DNA of 5,717 nucleotides from Crocinitomicaceae bacterium (GTDB lineage: Bacteria > Bacteroidota > Bacteroidia > Flavobacteriales_D > Sanyastnellaceae). Below, one piece after another: positions 1-5,544 of this stretch; the first letter of the stretch is position 1, and every line of letters begins with the position of its first letter. The DNA is taken from contig PBWG01000146.1 of the NCBI GenBank assembly GCA_002729115.1, positions 1-5,717 on the forward strand. The letters are read 5' to 3'. The translations under genes were made by a program, and so were the position numbers. Under the pieces are notes generated by a model. It saw only the letters and a program-made list of their open reading frames with translations, searched no databases and was not told the origin of the DNA.

Positions 1-1
1 A

Positions 2-1060
2 AGCCCTGTGACCGTCTCTGGCGGCACCTACACTGTGATTGCACAGGACGTGTACGGTTGCCAAGTGACCATGTCAGAAACCGTGGAGGTTGGCCCTGCG
101 GCCATCGAAGTCAATGCCATGGCCATGGCTGAGGTTTGCTTTGAAGGCAACGACGGTGAGGTGTCTTGGGCGCCTGTGGGCGGTGAAGGTGCCTACACCT
201 ACGTCTTCAACGGTGAAGCCACCACTTCAACGTCGGCCTCTGATTTGGCCCCTGGTGACTACGACGTGGTGGTGACCGACGGCAACAATTGCTCGTCCAC
301 AGCCACGGTCACGGTGGAGCCAGGCGTGGCCATTGTGGCCAGCACGTCCGTCATCGATGCAGAGTGCGCCGGTGAAAACGACGGAGAGGTGACGGTGACT
401 GCGGAGGGCGGCAGCGGCGCCTTTCAGTACAGCGACGATGGCGTCAACTTTGCCGACGGCAACGTGTTTGACGACCTCAACGCGGGCTCGTACACCTTCT
501 TCGTGCAAGACGAATTCGGATGCAGCGGTACCGTCACGGCCAACGTGTCAGAGCCTGCGGCCATTGAGATCTCGGGCATTGTGTCGGAGGGCGCCGTCAC
601 AGGTGAAGGCAGCATCGACATCAACATCACAGGCGGTTTGCCCCCTTACGAGTACGAGTGGATTGGCCCCGGTGTCAGCGGGACCACAGACCAGGACTTG
701 ACTGGCATTTCCACAGGTGTGTACATCGTGGAAGTGACCGACGCCAACGGCTGCAGCGCGGACGAGACGTTCAACCTGACCACCTCAGTCCAGGAAATTG
801 CAGCTGGTGTGGTGGCCTCGGTGTTCCCCAACCCATCGCAAGGCTTGTTTGCCGTCGAAATCGCTGGGCCAACCCAAGGTGCTGTGGACTACCACGTCTT
901 GGACGCACAAGGTCGCATGTTGACCCAAGGACAATGGGTCGGTGCAGGCCAGTTGTTCCGCGAGACCTTGGATTTGACCGGTGCTGAAGCTGGGTTGTAC
1001 CAGCTCGTGTTGGTGGCCCAAGGCCAGCCAACCTCTGTGCAGATTGTCAAAATGAACTGA
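2..1060 (+). CDS. SprB-repeat surface protein with T9SS type A sorting domain, 3' part (5' end outside window)
   Basis: The reading frame is open from the first complete codon at position 2, so the GTG at 8 is probably an internal Val and the true start lies upstream. The visible 352 residues are a partial module followed by three repeats of about 76 residues. Each has the SprB-like pattern: a Cys-x-Gly-x-x-Asp-Gly type opening (degenerate in the third), a GG-x-x-x-Y/F core, a 'D/N-L-x-x-G-x-Y' turn and a 'V-x-D-x-x-G/N-C' strand, the first two ending in 'V-x-EP'. The last 82 residues form a complete T9SS type A sorting domain with FPNP at 824-835 and the usual 'AGLYQL' near the end, finishing VKMN-stop. 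Proteins with this domain are carried across the outer membrane by the T9SS and released or attached at the surface. No catalytic domain is visible. The N-terminal function is unknown; adhesion or gliding-associated roles of SprB-repeat proteins are known from the family, but assigning one here is inference. A strong terminator follows 25 bases after the stop. Confidence 0.93.
   Translation, partial: SPVTVSGGTYTVIAQDVYGCQVTMSETVEVGPAAIEVNAMAMAEVCFEGNDGEVSWAPVGGEGAYTYVFNGEATTSTSASDLAPGDYDVVVTDGNNCSSTATVTVEPGVAIVASTSVIDAECAGENDGEVTVTAEGGSGAFQYSDDGVNFADGNVFDDLNAGSYTFFVQDEFGCSGTVTANVSEPAAIEISGIVSEGAVTGEGSIDINITGGLPPYEYEWIGPGVSGTTDQDLTGISTGVYIVEVTDANGCSADETFNLTTSVQEIAAGVVASVFPNPSQGLFAVEIAGPTQGAVDYHVLDAQGRMLTQGQWVGAGQLFRETLDLTGAEAGLYQLVLVAQGQPTSVQIVKMN
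104..787 (+). repeat. Three tandem SprB-like modules in the first protein
   Basis: The modules lie at about 104-328, 332-562 and 563-787, so the period is close to 228 bases (76 residues). The first two start with a Cys followed by GNDGEV or GENDGEV and end at 'EP'. The third has lost the opening Cys and reads GEGSIDINITGG, but keeps 'VTDANGC'. A fragment of a fourth module occupies 2-100 and ends in 'VGPAAI'. At the DNA level the copies have diverged, so they are old duplications. The match to the SprB repeat family is by motif recognition. Confidence 0.8.
812..1057 (+). other. T9SS type A C-terminal sorting domain (complete) of the first protein
   Basis: About 82 residues starting VVASVFPNPSQG. 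It contains the FPNP signature, the 'V-L-D-A-Q-G-R' strand, a 'LDLTGAEAGLYQL' stretch and a final 'VQIVKMN'. This order and length fit the known T9SS type A sorting domain, which directs export through the type IX secretion system and is normally cleaved during secretion. It serves as an internal reference for the broken domain at the end of the second gene. Confidence 0.92.
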
Positions 1061-1085
1061 CCTCCCGTCAGTCCCATCTCATGCG

Positions 1086-1120
1086 AAAGGGAAGGCCATC
1101 TGCCTTCCCTTTTTCTTTTT
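1086..1120 (+). terminator. Rho-independent terminator after the first gene
   Basis: A perfect 11-bp stem pairs 1086-1096 (AAAGGGAAGGC) with 1102-1112 (GCCTTCCCTTT) around the 5-base loop CATCT. The 3' arm runs into a T tract at 1110-1120 interrupted by a single C. It begins 25 bases after the stop codon at 1058-1060. Its position means that the two large genes are probably not one operon, and that transcription of the second gene starts between here and 1207. Confidence 0.93.
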
Positions 1121-1206
1121 CCGTTCCAGACATTGCAGGCTCAGCCATTCTTCTCGAACTTTTTGCGCAGGTTCACGTACCAAGTGACCCAGTCAACGAT
1201 TCACAC

Positions 1207-1290
1207 ATGCCCGACTTCAAGTTCTCTCGCCTTGCCAAGGCCTTCACAACCGCCTGTTTCTTCGTGCTGATGGGGGGATGGTCCCACGCG
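1207..1290 (+). other. Signal peptide
   Basis: Residues 1-28 have a basic n-region (MPDFKFSRLAK), a hydrophobic core around AFTTACFFVLMGGW and a small-residue end, SHA, followed by QDAFPDF. This fits Sec export with cleavage after SHA or SHAQ, which is the required first step for T9SS cargo. The cleavage site is an estimate by eye. Confidence 0.85.
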
Positions 1291-4200
1291 CAAGATGCCT
1301 TTCCTGATTTCAGTTTGACCGTGGAAGCCACGCCCGCTGTGGCTGTGGCGAACGCCACGACCTACCGGTTCTACGTCAACATGATGGAGGCCGGAGATCG
1401 GATGTCGGCTGTGTTCGGCAACAGCGCGAAGCCACTTGTGGTGGAGGTGCCCGAGGGGACGTTCAATGCTGCAGAAAATGGGTCTTGGAATGCGGTCGGC
1501 TTGACACCGGCCTTGTTCCCCATGTTTCCTGAGTTGCAGGACGACACGTACGCGACGGTTGGATTGACGGGCCCAGCTTCTTTGTCCGAGTTGGACAATG
1601 CGGCCGACCCTCAAATGGCTGTGGACGATGCCCAACCAGTTGTTCAGGCATTTTTCACGTCGGATGGAGACGACGAATTGCGTGCCGACTCTGAGATTGG
1701 CACGGTGTGGTTTGTGCTGAACGACGCGTCCAACGCCCTTCCTGACGAATCCATGCGGGTCTTGATCATGCAAGTCACCACCACCGGATCTGTGTCCGGC
1801 ACGGTGAATTTTCAGGTCCTGCCCGAGGGGCCACTGGGATTGGGCACCGACGAAGTCCGCACCGTGTCGTTCAGTGGAGAAGGGGTGTTCTACGACGCTG
1901 ATTTTGGACCTGTCTTTGGATGCACCGACCCCGCGGCGTGCAACTACAACGAGCTCGCCAGCGACGACGACGGTTCCTGTCTGCAATTCGACGTTTGCGG
2001 CGTTTGCGATGGGCCCGGTTTGGCCGAGGGAACGTGCGATTGCGATGGCAACGTGTTGGACGCGGTCGGTGTGTGTGGTGGCGGGTGTTTGGATGATGTG
2101 GACGGCGACGGCGTGTGCGACTCTGAAGACGGTTGCTTGGACGTGGATGCATGCAACTACCTCGAGCCCAACACGACAGAATGCGATTTCTGCAGCTGTG
2201 CAGAAGGGGTGGCAGAGGGCACAGGCTTGGTGCTTGAGACCTTCGCCGCGGATGTGGAAGGAGGGCTGACGTGTTACCATCTCTTCCTCGAGGCCGATGC
2301 CCCAGGCGACGTCCTAACAGCGGTGTTGGGCAAGGCTGGTGCGCCTTTGGTCATCACGACCACCGGGACATGGTTTCAAAACGATGGAAGTCCTTACGAT
2401 TCTCATTTGACCTTTGGAGACGGAGGTCAGGAATTGGCGTTGCTCGGAGACCCGACGACGTGGGCGGCGTTCGAGGGTGGCGCAGGCTTGTTGTTCAACG
2501 ACGAGGTGGGAGGCGGCTGGACCCTGGATGGTGTCCAAGGTGTGTCTGCAGACGACCAGAGCCGAATTTGGCTAGGGCAGCTGACGACGGCAGGCGACGT
2601 GTTCGTTCAATTCCAAGCCCAAATGTTGACCGGAGGAACTCCCTCTGGTGCAGAGTTGCGTGCGGTTCAAGTCCAGGGGTCGAGCACATCGAATCCTGCC
2701 GACAACGCCTGCGGTTGCACCAACGAGCTGGCCACGAATTTTGACCCGTCTGCAGACTACGACGACGGCTCCTGCGAAGGCGTTGCGGAAGGCTGCACCG
2801 ACCCTGCGGCGTGCAATTTTGACGCTGCGGCAGATGTCGACGACGAATCGTGCACCTATGCAGAGGATGGCTTCGATTGTGCGGGAACATGCCTGGTGGG
2901 CGATGTGGATGGTGACGGGATTTGCGATGCGGTGGACGATTGTGTGGACATGGAAGCGCCTGTGTGGACCTTCTTCCCCGCGGACGACACCTTGTCTTGT
3001 TCGGACCCCATGCCAGATCCGTCGTTGACCATGCCTGAGGCGTCTGACGATTGCGGACCTGTGAGCGTGGAATGGGTGGTCGACGGTCCCTTCGAGTACC
3101 CCTTCGGATGCTTGCAGAGTTACCTCTGTCCCAGGGTGTACCAAGCCACCGATGCGGCGGGCAACACCCTTGTGGACACCGTCATGTTCACGGTGCTCGA
3201 CCTCGAGGCTCCGTTGTTCTTGTTCCCCACCCAAAGCACAATTCAGGTGGATGAACTTGCGGGTGAAGTGGTGCCCGCCGCGGAGGCCATGGTGGCCGAC
3301 GCCTGCGACGACGCAGCAGGATATGTGGTGATGGAAGACACGTTGAGCAACAATGGCTTGGAGGTTGTCCTTCAACGCACGTTCACGGCCTCGGACGCCT
3401 GCGGCAACACGTCGGTGTTTGTGCAAACCATCGGTGTGACGTTGGCGTTGGAAGGGTGCATGGATCCCGAGGCGTGCAACTTCGACGAAGTCGCCAACGT
3501 GGACGACGGTTCGTGCACCTTCGCCGAGGGCGGATATGCGTGCGACGGTTCTTGCTTGGCAGACACCGATGGAGATGGCGTGTGTGACCCCTTTGAGGTG
3601 TTGGGATGCACGGATTTGGCGGCGTGCAATTTCAACATCGACGCCACGGAAGAAGATGGTTCGTGCGACTACTGTTCATGTGAGCAGAATTCGTTTGAGG
3701 GCTATGGCTTGTTGGTGGAGTCTCACATGGTCCACGAGGAGGGCGAATTGGCTGGTCTGACCACGTACCGGATGTACGTCACGACGCCCAACCCCACGGA
3801 CGTGTTCAGTGCGATGTGGGGGGATTCAGACACGCCTTTGCTCATCACCACCAGCACCTCGTTTTACCAGCATCCGCTTGGGAGCTCCCTCGGACACAAC
3901 ATTTCGCCCTTGGCGTTTGAGGTCTTGCCCGAGCTGGAATACGACAGCTGGTTGACCGTGGGGCTGGACGGTCCAGCAGGCCCCAACGACCAAGCACCTT
4001 CCCCGATTGGAGATTCTGAGTCAGGGTGGTTGAGCAACTTTGAAGCTGGCGGGGATGTCGTGTTGAACGACGAGACGGGCGGTGCCCTTTACGTGGTCAA
4101 CGATCCCTCGGAGAACATCGTGTCTGGCGACGACTTGCGCATTTTGGTGGGGCAATTCACCACCGACGGCGAATTGTCGGGCCAAGTGAATTTCCAAATG

Positions 4201-5544
4201 TTCAACATGGGCATGGCCACGGACGACGCCGACATCAGCATTCCCTTCACGGGTGTGGGACAGGTGGACAGCGCGAGCGAAATCGTCTGTGGATGCACGG
4301 ACGTCGCTGCATGCAACTACGACATGGACGCCACCAACGATGACGGCTCGTGTGAATACGTGTCCTGTTTGGGCTGCATCGATCCGGTGGCGTGCAATTT
4401 TCAAGAGGATGCGACCCAGGACGACGGATCTTGTGAGTACGAGACTTGCGCAGGGTGCACCGATCCAGCGGCGTGCAACTTTGACGAAGGCGCCACCATC
4501 GACACCGGTTGCATTTTGCCCGACGGGAATTGCGAATCCTGTTCAGGTGAAACCGATGGAACGGGGACTGTGGTGGTGAACGACGTGGATGGCGATGGGG
4601 TGTGCGACGACGATGAAGTGTTGGGATGCACCGACGATGCGGCGTCCAATTTCAACCCCTTGGCCACCGAGGAAGACGGGAGCTGTTTGTATTGCGACTT
4701 GGTGTTGACTGTGGACGTGTTGCAAGAAGTGGTCTGCGCAGGAGACAGCACCGGGGTGGTGGGACTCACCATTGGCAATGTGGTGTTTCCCGACAGCATT
4801 GTGGTTCTCTTGAATGGAGAGGTCCAGCCAAGTGATGTCTTTGAAGGCTTGCCTGCAGGGGCGTACACTGCCGAGGTGCAGCAAGGCGCGGCATGTGAGG
4901 CGTTGGTCAATTTCGAACTGGAGGATGGAGGCGCATTGACGATCGACGTGGCGTCGGAGAACGTGAGTTGCTTCGGGGCGGATGACGGGCTGGTGGACGC
5001 GGTTCCCTTGACCGGCGTCTTCCCCATCCAATATGTGCTTTCTGGAATGCTGGCAGACACCAACGCCACCGGGGCGTTCGACAACCTTGCGCCAGGGGAG
5101 TACGTCCTGAATGCGACCGATGGAAATGGCTGCGCGGCAGACCAGGTCACTCTGACCATTGTCGAGCCTGAAGACATCGCACTCGTGGCCGACGTGGCCG
5201 ACGCTGCGGAGGAAGGTGCGGGGTCGATCGATTTGGAAGTAACTGGAGGCACTGCGCCTTACGAGTTTGATTGGTCCAGCACTGGAACCTTCTCGTCAGA
5301 CGACGAAGACATTTCGCAGTTGCCGGCGCCGTACGCGTACAGCGTGACGGTGACCGACGCCAACGGCTGCGAAGCTGAAGGGGGACCCTATGACGTGGAC
5401 GACGTGTATGGACTGGATGACCTGGGCCAAGTCCACTTTGTGGCGTTCCCAAATCCAACCCAAGACATCTTGACCGTGGAGTTGAGCCAAGCCGCGCAGC
5501 AAGCGCTGTTGACGAAGAGACGTGGAGCATTGGGAAGTTGCTGA
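1207..5544 (+). CDS. Large modular exported protein with Cys-rich GCTDP repeats, HYR-like and SprB-like modules and a truncated T9SS sorting domain
   Basis: The ATG at 1207 is chosen because it opens directly into a good signal peptide. The in-frame ATG at 1081 lies five bases before the terminator hairpin and would put 42 non-signal-like residues in front of it. There is no Shine-Dalgarno sequence, as is usual in Bacteroidota. The 1445-residue, very Asp-rich product contains: signal peptide 1-28; module M1 32-237; ten 21-residue Cys repeats between 238 and 1160; a six-Cys segment 264-294; four DxDGDGxCD calcium-type motifs at 297, 566, 786 and 1126; M2 340-491; two HYR-like modules 581-745; M3 832-1018; SprB-like modules about 1163-1398; and the start of a T9SS sorting domain from 1409. 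The sorting domain is cut about 25 residues after FPNP by an abnormal tail (KRRGALGSC). No enzyme motif is seen. A secreted or surface structural or adhesive protein is inferred. As it reads here, export or anchoring by the T9SS may fail. Confidence 0.9.
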   Translation: MPDFKFSRLAKAFTTACFFVLMGGWSHAQDAFPDFSLTVEATPAVAVANATTYRFYVNMMEAGDRMSAVFGNSAKPLVVEVPEGTFNAAENGSWNAVGLTPALFPMFPELQDDTYATVGLTGPASLSELDNAADPQMAVDDAQPVVQAFFTSDGDDELRADSEIGTVWFVLNDASNALPDESMRVLIMQVTTTGSVSGTVNFQVLPEGPLGLGTDEVRTVSFSGEGVFYDADFGPVFGCTDPAACNYNELASDDDGSCLQFDVCGVCDGPGLAEGTCDCDGNVLDAVGVCGGGCLDDVDGDGVCDSEDGCLDVDACNYLEPNTTECDFCSCAEGVAEGTGLVLETFAADVEGGLTCYHLFLEADAPGDVLTAVLGKAGAPLVITTTGTWFQNDGSPYDSHLTFGDGGQELALLGDPTTWAAFEGGAGLLFNDEVGGGWTLDGVQGVSADDQSRIWLGQLTTAGDVFVQFQAQMLTGGTPSGAELRAVQVQGSSTSNPADNACGCTNELATNFDPSADYDDGSCEGVAEGCTDPAACNFDAAADVDDESCTYAEDGFDCAGTCLVGDVDGDGICDAVDDCVDMEAPVWTFFPADDTLSCSDPMPDPSLTMPEASDDCGPVSVEWVVDGPFEYPFGCLQSYLCPRVYQATDAAGNTLVDTVMFTVLDLEAPLFLFPTQSTIQVDELAGEVVPAAEAMVADACDDAAGYVVMEDTLSNNGLEVVLQRTFTASDACGNTSVFVQTIGVTLALEGCMDPEACNFDEVANVDDGSCTFAEGGYACDGSCLADTDGDGVCDPFEVLGCTDLAACNFNIDATEEDGSCDYCSCEQNSFEGYGLLVESHMVHEEGELAGLTTYRMYVTTPNPTDVFSAMWGDSDTPLLITTSTSFYQHPLGSSLGHNISPLAFEVLPELEYDSWLTVGLDGPAGPNDQAPSPIGDSESGWLSNFEAGGDVVLNDETGGALYVVNDPSENIVSGDDLRILVGQFTTDGELSGQVNFQMFNMGMATDDADISIPFTGVGQVDSASEIVCGCTDVAACNYDMDATNDDGSCEYVSCLGCIDPVACNFQEDATQDDGSCEYETCAGCTDPAACNFDEGATIDTGCILPDGNCESCSGETDGTGTVVVNDVDGDGVCDDDEVLGCTDDAASNFNPLATEEDGSCLYCDLVLTVDVLQEVVCAGDSTGVVGLTIGNVVFPDSIVVLLNGEVQPSDVFEGLPAGAYTAEVQQGAACEALVNFELEDGGALTIDVASENVSCFGADDGLVDAVPLTGVFPIQYVLSGMLADTNATGAFDNLAPGEYVLNATDGNGCAADQVTLTIVEPEDIALVADVADAAEEGAGSIDLEVTGGTAPYEFDWSSTGTFSSDDEDISQLPAPYAYSVTVTDANGCEAEGGPYDVDDVYGLDDLGQVHFVAFPNPTQDILTVELSQAAQQALLTKRRGALGSC
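1300..1917 (+). repeat. Module M1, first copy of an unnamed ~150-205-residue domain
   Basis: Residues 32-237. The landmarks are TYRFYVNMMEAGDRMSAVFG near the start, then KPLVVEVPEGTF, then YATVGLTGPAS in the middle, and MRVLIMQVTTTGSVSG followed by VNFQVL near the end. The same landmarks in the same order recur in M3, and in part in M2. I do not recognise it as a named family. The alternating hydrophobic pattern suggests a beta-sandwich, which is inference. Confidence 0.7.
1918..1980 (+). repeat. Cys repeat R1 (21-residue GCTDPAACN unit)
   Basis: This is the first of ten copies of a unit with Gly1-Cys2-Thr3-Asp4, Ala7-Cys8-Asn9-Tyr/Phe10, and Asp-Asp-Gly-Ser-Cys at 17-21. R1 starts GCTDPAACNYNE and ends DDDGSC. 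It directly follows module M1. The unit type is familiar from modular surface proteins of marine Bacteroidota; its function is not established to my knowledge. Confidence 0.85.
1996..2088 (+). other. Six-Cys segment (CGVCDG ... GVCGGGC)
   Basis: Cys codons lie at 1996, 2005, 2035, 2041, 2074 and 2086. The short motifs are CGVCDGPG, CDCDGNVLD and GVCGGGC. It links R1 to the calcium motif T1. An even Cys count with short spacing suggests a small disulfide-stabilised domain in the exported protein, which is inference. Confidence 0.6.
2095..2121 (+). other. Calcium-type motif T1 (DVDGDGVCD)
   Basis: DVDGDGVCD has the DxDxDGxxD spacing of thrombospondin type 3 and dockerin-like calcium loops. Three further copies lie at 2902-2928 (DVDGDGICD), 3562-3588 (DTDGDGVCD) and 4582-4608 (DVDGDGVCD). 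Calcium binding is expected from the motif but not shown. Confidence 0.7.
2131..2193 (+). repeat. Cys repeat R2, divergent copy
   Basis: It starts GCLDVDACNYLE and ends ECDFC, so it keeps Gly1-Cys2, Ala7-Cys8-Asn9-Tyr10 and Cys21 but has lost the DDGS run. It continues into CDFCSC, the same lead-in type (CDYCSC) that precedes M3. Confidence 0.75.
2224..2679 (+). repeat. Module M2, shorter second copy of the unnamed domain
   Basis: Residues 340-491. It aligns by eye with M1 and M3 at CYHLFLEADAPGDVLTAVLG, APLVITTTGTWFQ and IWLGQLTTAGDVFVQFQAQ. It is about 152 residues long because the middle part is reduced and the 'TVGL-x-GPA' landmark is missing. The start of the domain has a Cys where the other two have Thr. 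Confidence 0.65.
2713..2853 (+). repeat. Cys repeats R3 and R4
   Basis: R3 is at 2713-2775 (starts GCTNELATNFDP, ends DDGSC) and R4 at 2791-2853 (starts GCTDPAACNFDA, ends DDESC), separated by five residues. R3 has Thr in place of Cys8. The pair joins M2 to T2 and the HYR-like region. Confidence 0.85.
2902..2928 (+). other. Calcium-type motif T2 (DVDGDGICD)
   Basis: Second DxDxDGxxD loop. It is preceded by FDCAGTCLVG and followed by AVDDC, after which the HYR-like modules begin. The 'C-x-G-x-CL' lead-in recurs before T3 (ACDGSCLA). Confidence 0.65.
2947..3441 (+). other. Two HYR-like (Ig-fold) modules
   Basis: Module one (about 2947-3198) starts DMEAPVW, has DTLSCSD and DDCGPVSVEW, then YQATDAAGNT, and ends VMFTVLD. 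Module two (about 3199-3441) starts DLEAPLF, has ADACDD and FTASDACGNTS, and ends QTIGVT. The 'D-x-x-AP ... A-T/S-D-A-x-GN' pattern is typical of hyalin-repeat (HYR) modules, which are common in extracellular proteins of Bacteroidota and associated with adhesion. The assignment is by motif only. Confidence 0.7.
3454..3516 (+). repeat. Cys repeat R5
   Basis: It starts GCMDPEACNFDE and ends DDGSC, with Met in place of Thr3. It follows the second HYR-like module and is connected through TFAEGGYACDGSCLA to T3. Confidence 0.85.
3562..3675 (+). repeat. T3-R6 block (calcium motif plus Cys repeat), first copy of a 38-residue duplication
   Basis: T3 (DTDGDGVCD) at 3562-3588, linker PFEVL, R6 (starts GCTDLAACNFNI, ends EEDGSC) at 3604-3666, then DYC. 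The block has exactly the same length as 4582-4695 and matches it at 30 of 38 residues by direct count. It leads into module M3 through CDYCSC. Confidence 0.85.
3700..4260 (+). repeat. Module M3, third copy of the unnamed domain
   Basis: Residues 832-1018. The landmarks are TTYRMYVTTPNPTDVFSAMW, TPLLITTSTSFYQ, WLTVGLDGPAG, and LRILVGQFTTDGELSG followed by VNFQMF. It is closer to M1 than to M2 at both ends (TYRxYV and SGxVNFQ), and shares TSFYQ/GTWFQ with M2. Confidence 0.7.
4291..4512 (+). repeat. Cys repeats R7, R8 and R9 in tandem
   Basis: R7 is at 4291-4353 (GCTDVAACNYDM, ends DDGSC), R8 at 4372-4434 (GCIDPVACNFQE, ends DDGSC) and R9 at 4453-4512 (GCTDPAACNFDE, ends DTGC). The spacers are six residues (EYVSCL and EYETCA), so the period is 81 bases. 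R9 is one residue shorter than the others near its end. This is the densest run of the repeat in the protein. Confidence 0.88.
4582..4695 (+). repeat. T4-R10 block, second copy of the 38-residue duplication
   Basis: T4 (DVDGDGVCD) at 4582-4608, linker DDEVL, R10 (starts GCTDDAASNFNP, ends EEDGSC) at 4624-4686, then LYC. R10 has Ser in place of Cys8. Unlike the copy at 3562 it is followed by SprB-like modules and not by an M module. Confidence 0.85.
4693..5400 (+). repeat. Three SprB-like modules in the second protein
   Basis: The modules lie at about 4693-4923, 4924-5172 and 5173-5400. The second is the clearest, with ENVSCFGADDGLVDAVPLTG, then FDNLAPGEYVLNATDGNGC, and ending VEP. The first has CAGDSTGVVG and LPAGAYTAEV. 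The third has GAGSIDLEVTGGTAPYEFDW and VTDANGC, and resembles the last module of the upstream gene at 563-787. Boundaries are approximate. Confidence 0.75.
5431..5541 (+). other. Truncated T9SS type A sorting domain
   Basis: VHFVAFPNPTQDILTVELSQ matches the start of a type A sorting domain (compare VASVFPNPSQGLFAVEI in the upstream protein). After AAQQALL the frame reads TKRRGALGSC and stops at 5542-5544. The 'LGR' strand, the 'GLY' segment and the final 'V-K' strand are all absent: the upstream protein has 77 residues from FPNP to its end and this one has 32. The break lies at about 5505-5520. Confidence 0.75.

Noticed and set aside
1133..1165. Possible Bacteroidota promoter for the second gene (TTG at 1133-1135 and ACTTTTTG at 1158-1165)
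   Set aside because: The spacing of 22 bases is acceptable, but the -7 element matches TAnnTTTG only in its TTTG half. A promoter must lie in this interval, but these bases alone do not identify it.
1201..2280. Long open frame on the - strand (about 359 codons)
   Set aside because: It lies entirely antisense to the second gene. Its translation is rich in Arg, His and Ser without motifs, and the + strand translation there has a signal peptide and clear domains.
2572..3426. Long open frame on the - strand (about 284 codons)
   Set aside because: Antisense to the Cys repeats and HYR-like modules. It arises from GC-rich codon use and has no recognisable domain.
1918..4686. Regularly spaced short repeats that might suggest a CRISPR array
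   Set aside because: The repeats are conserved at protein level and vary at synonymous sites, the spacing is irregular, and they lie within one open frame.
4401..5252. Long open frame on the - strand (about 283 codons), Ser/Thr/Pro-rich
   Set aside because: Mirror image of the Asp/Gly/Val-rich coding strand. Its apparent repeats (such as VHP and HTPSPS) are the reverse reading of the GCTD and DGDGVCD repeats.
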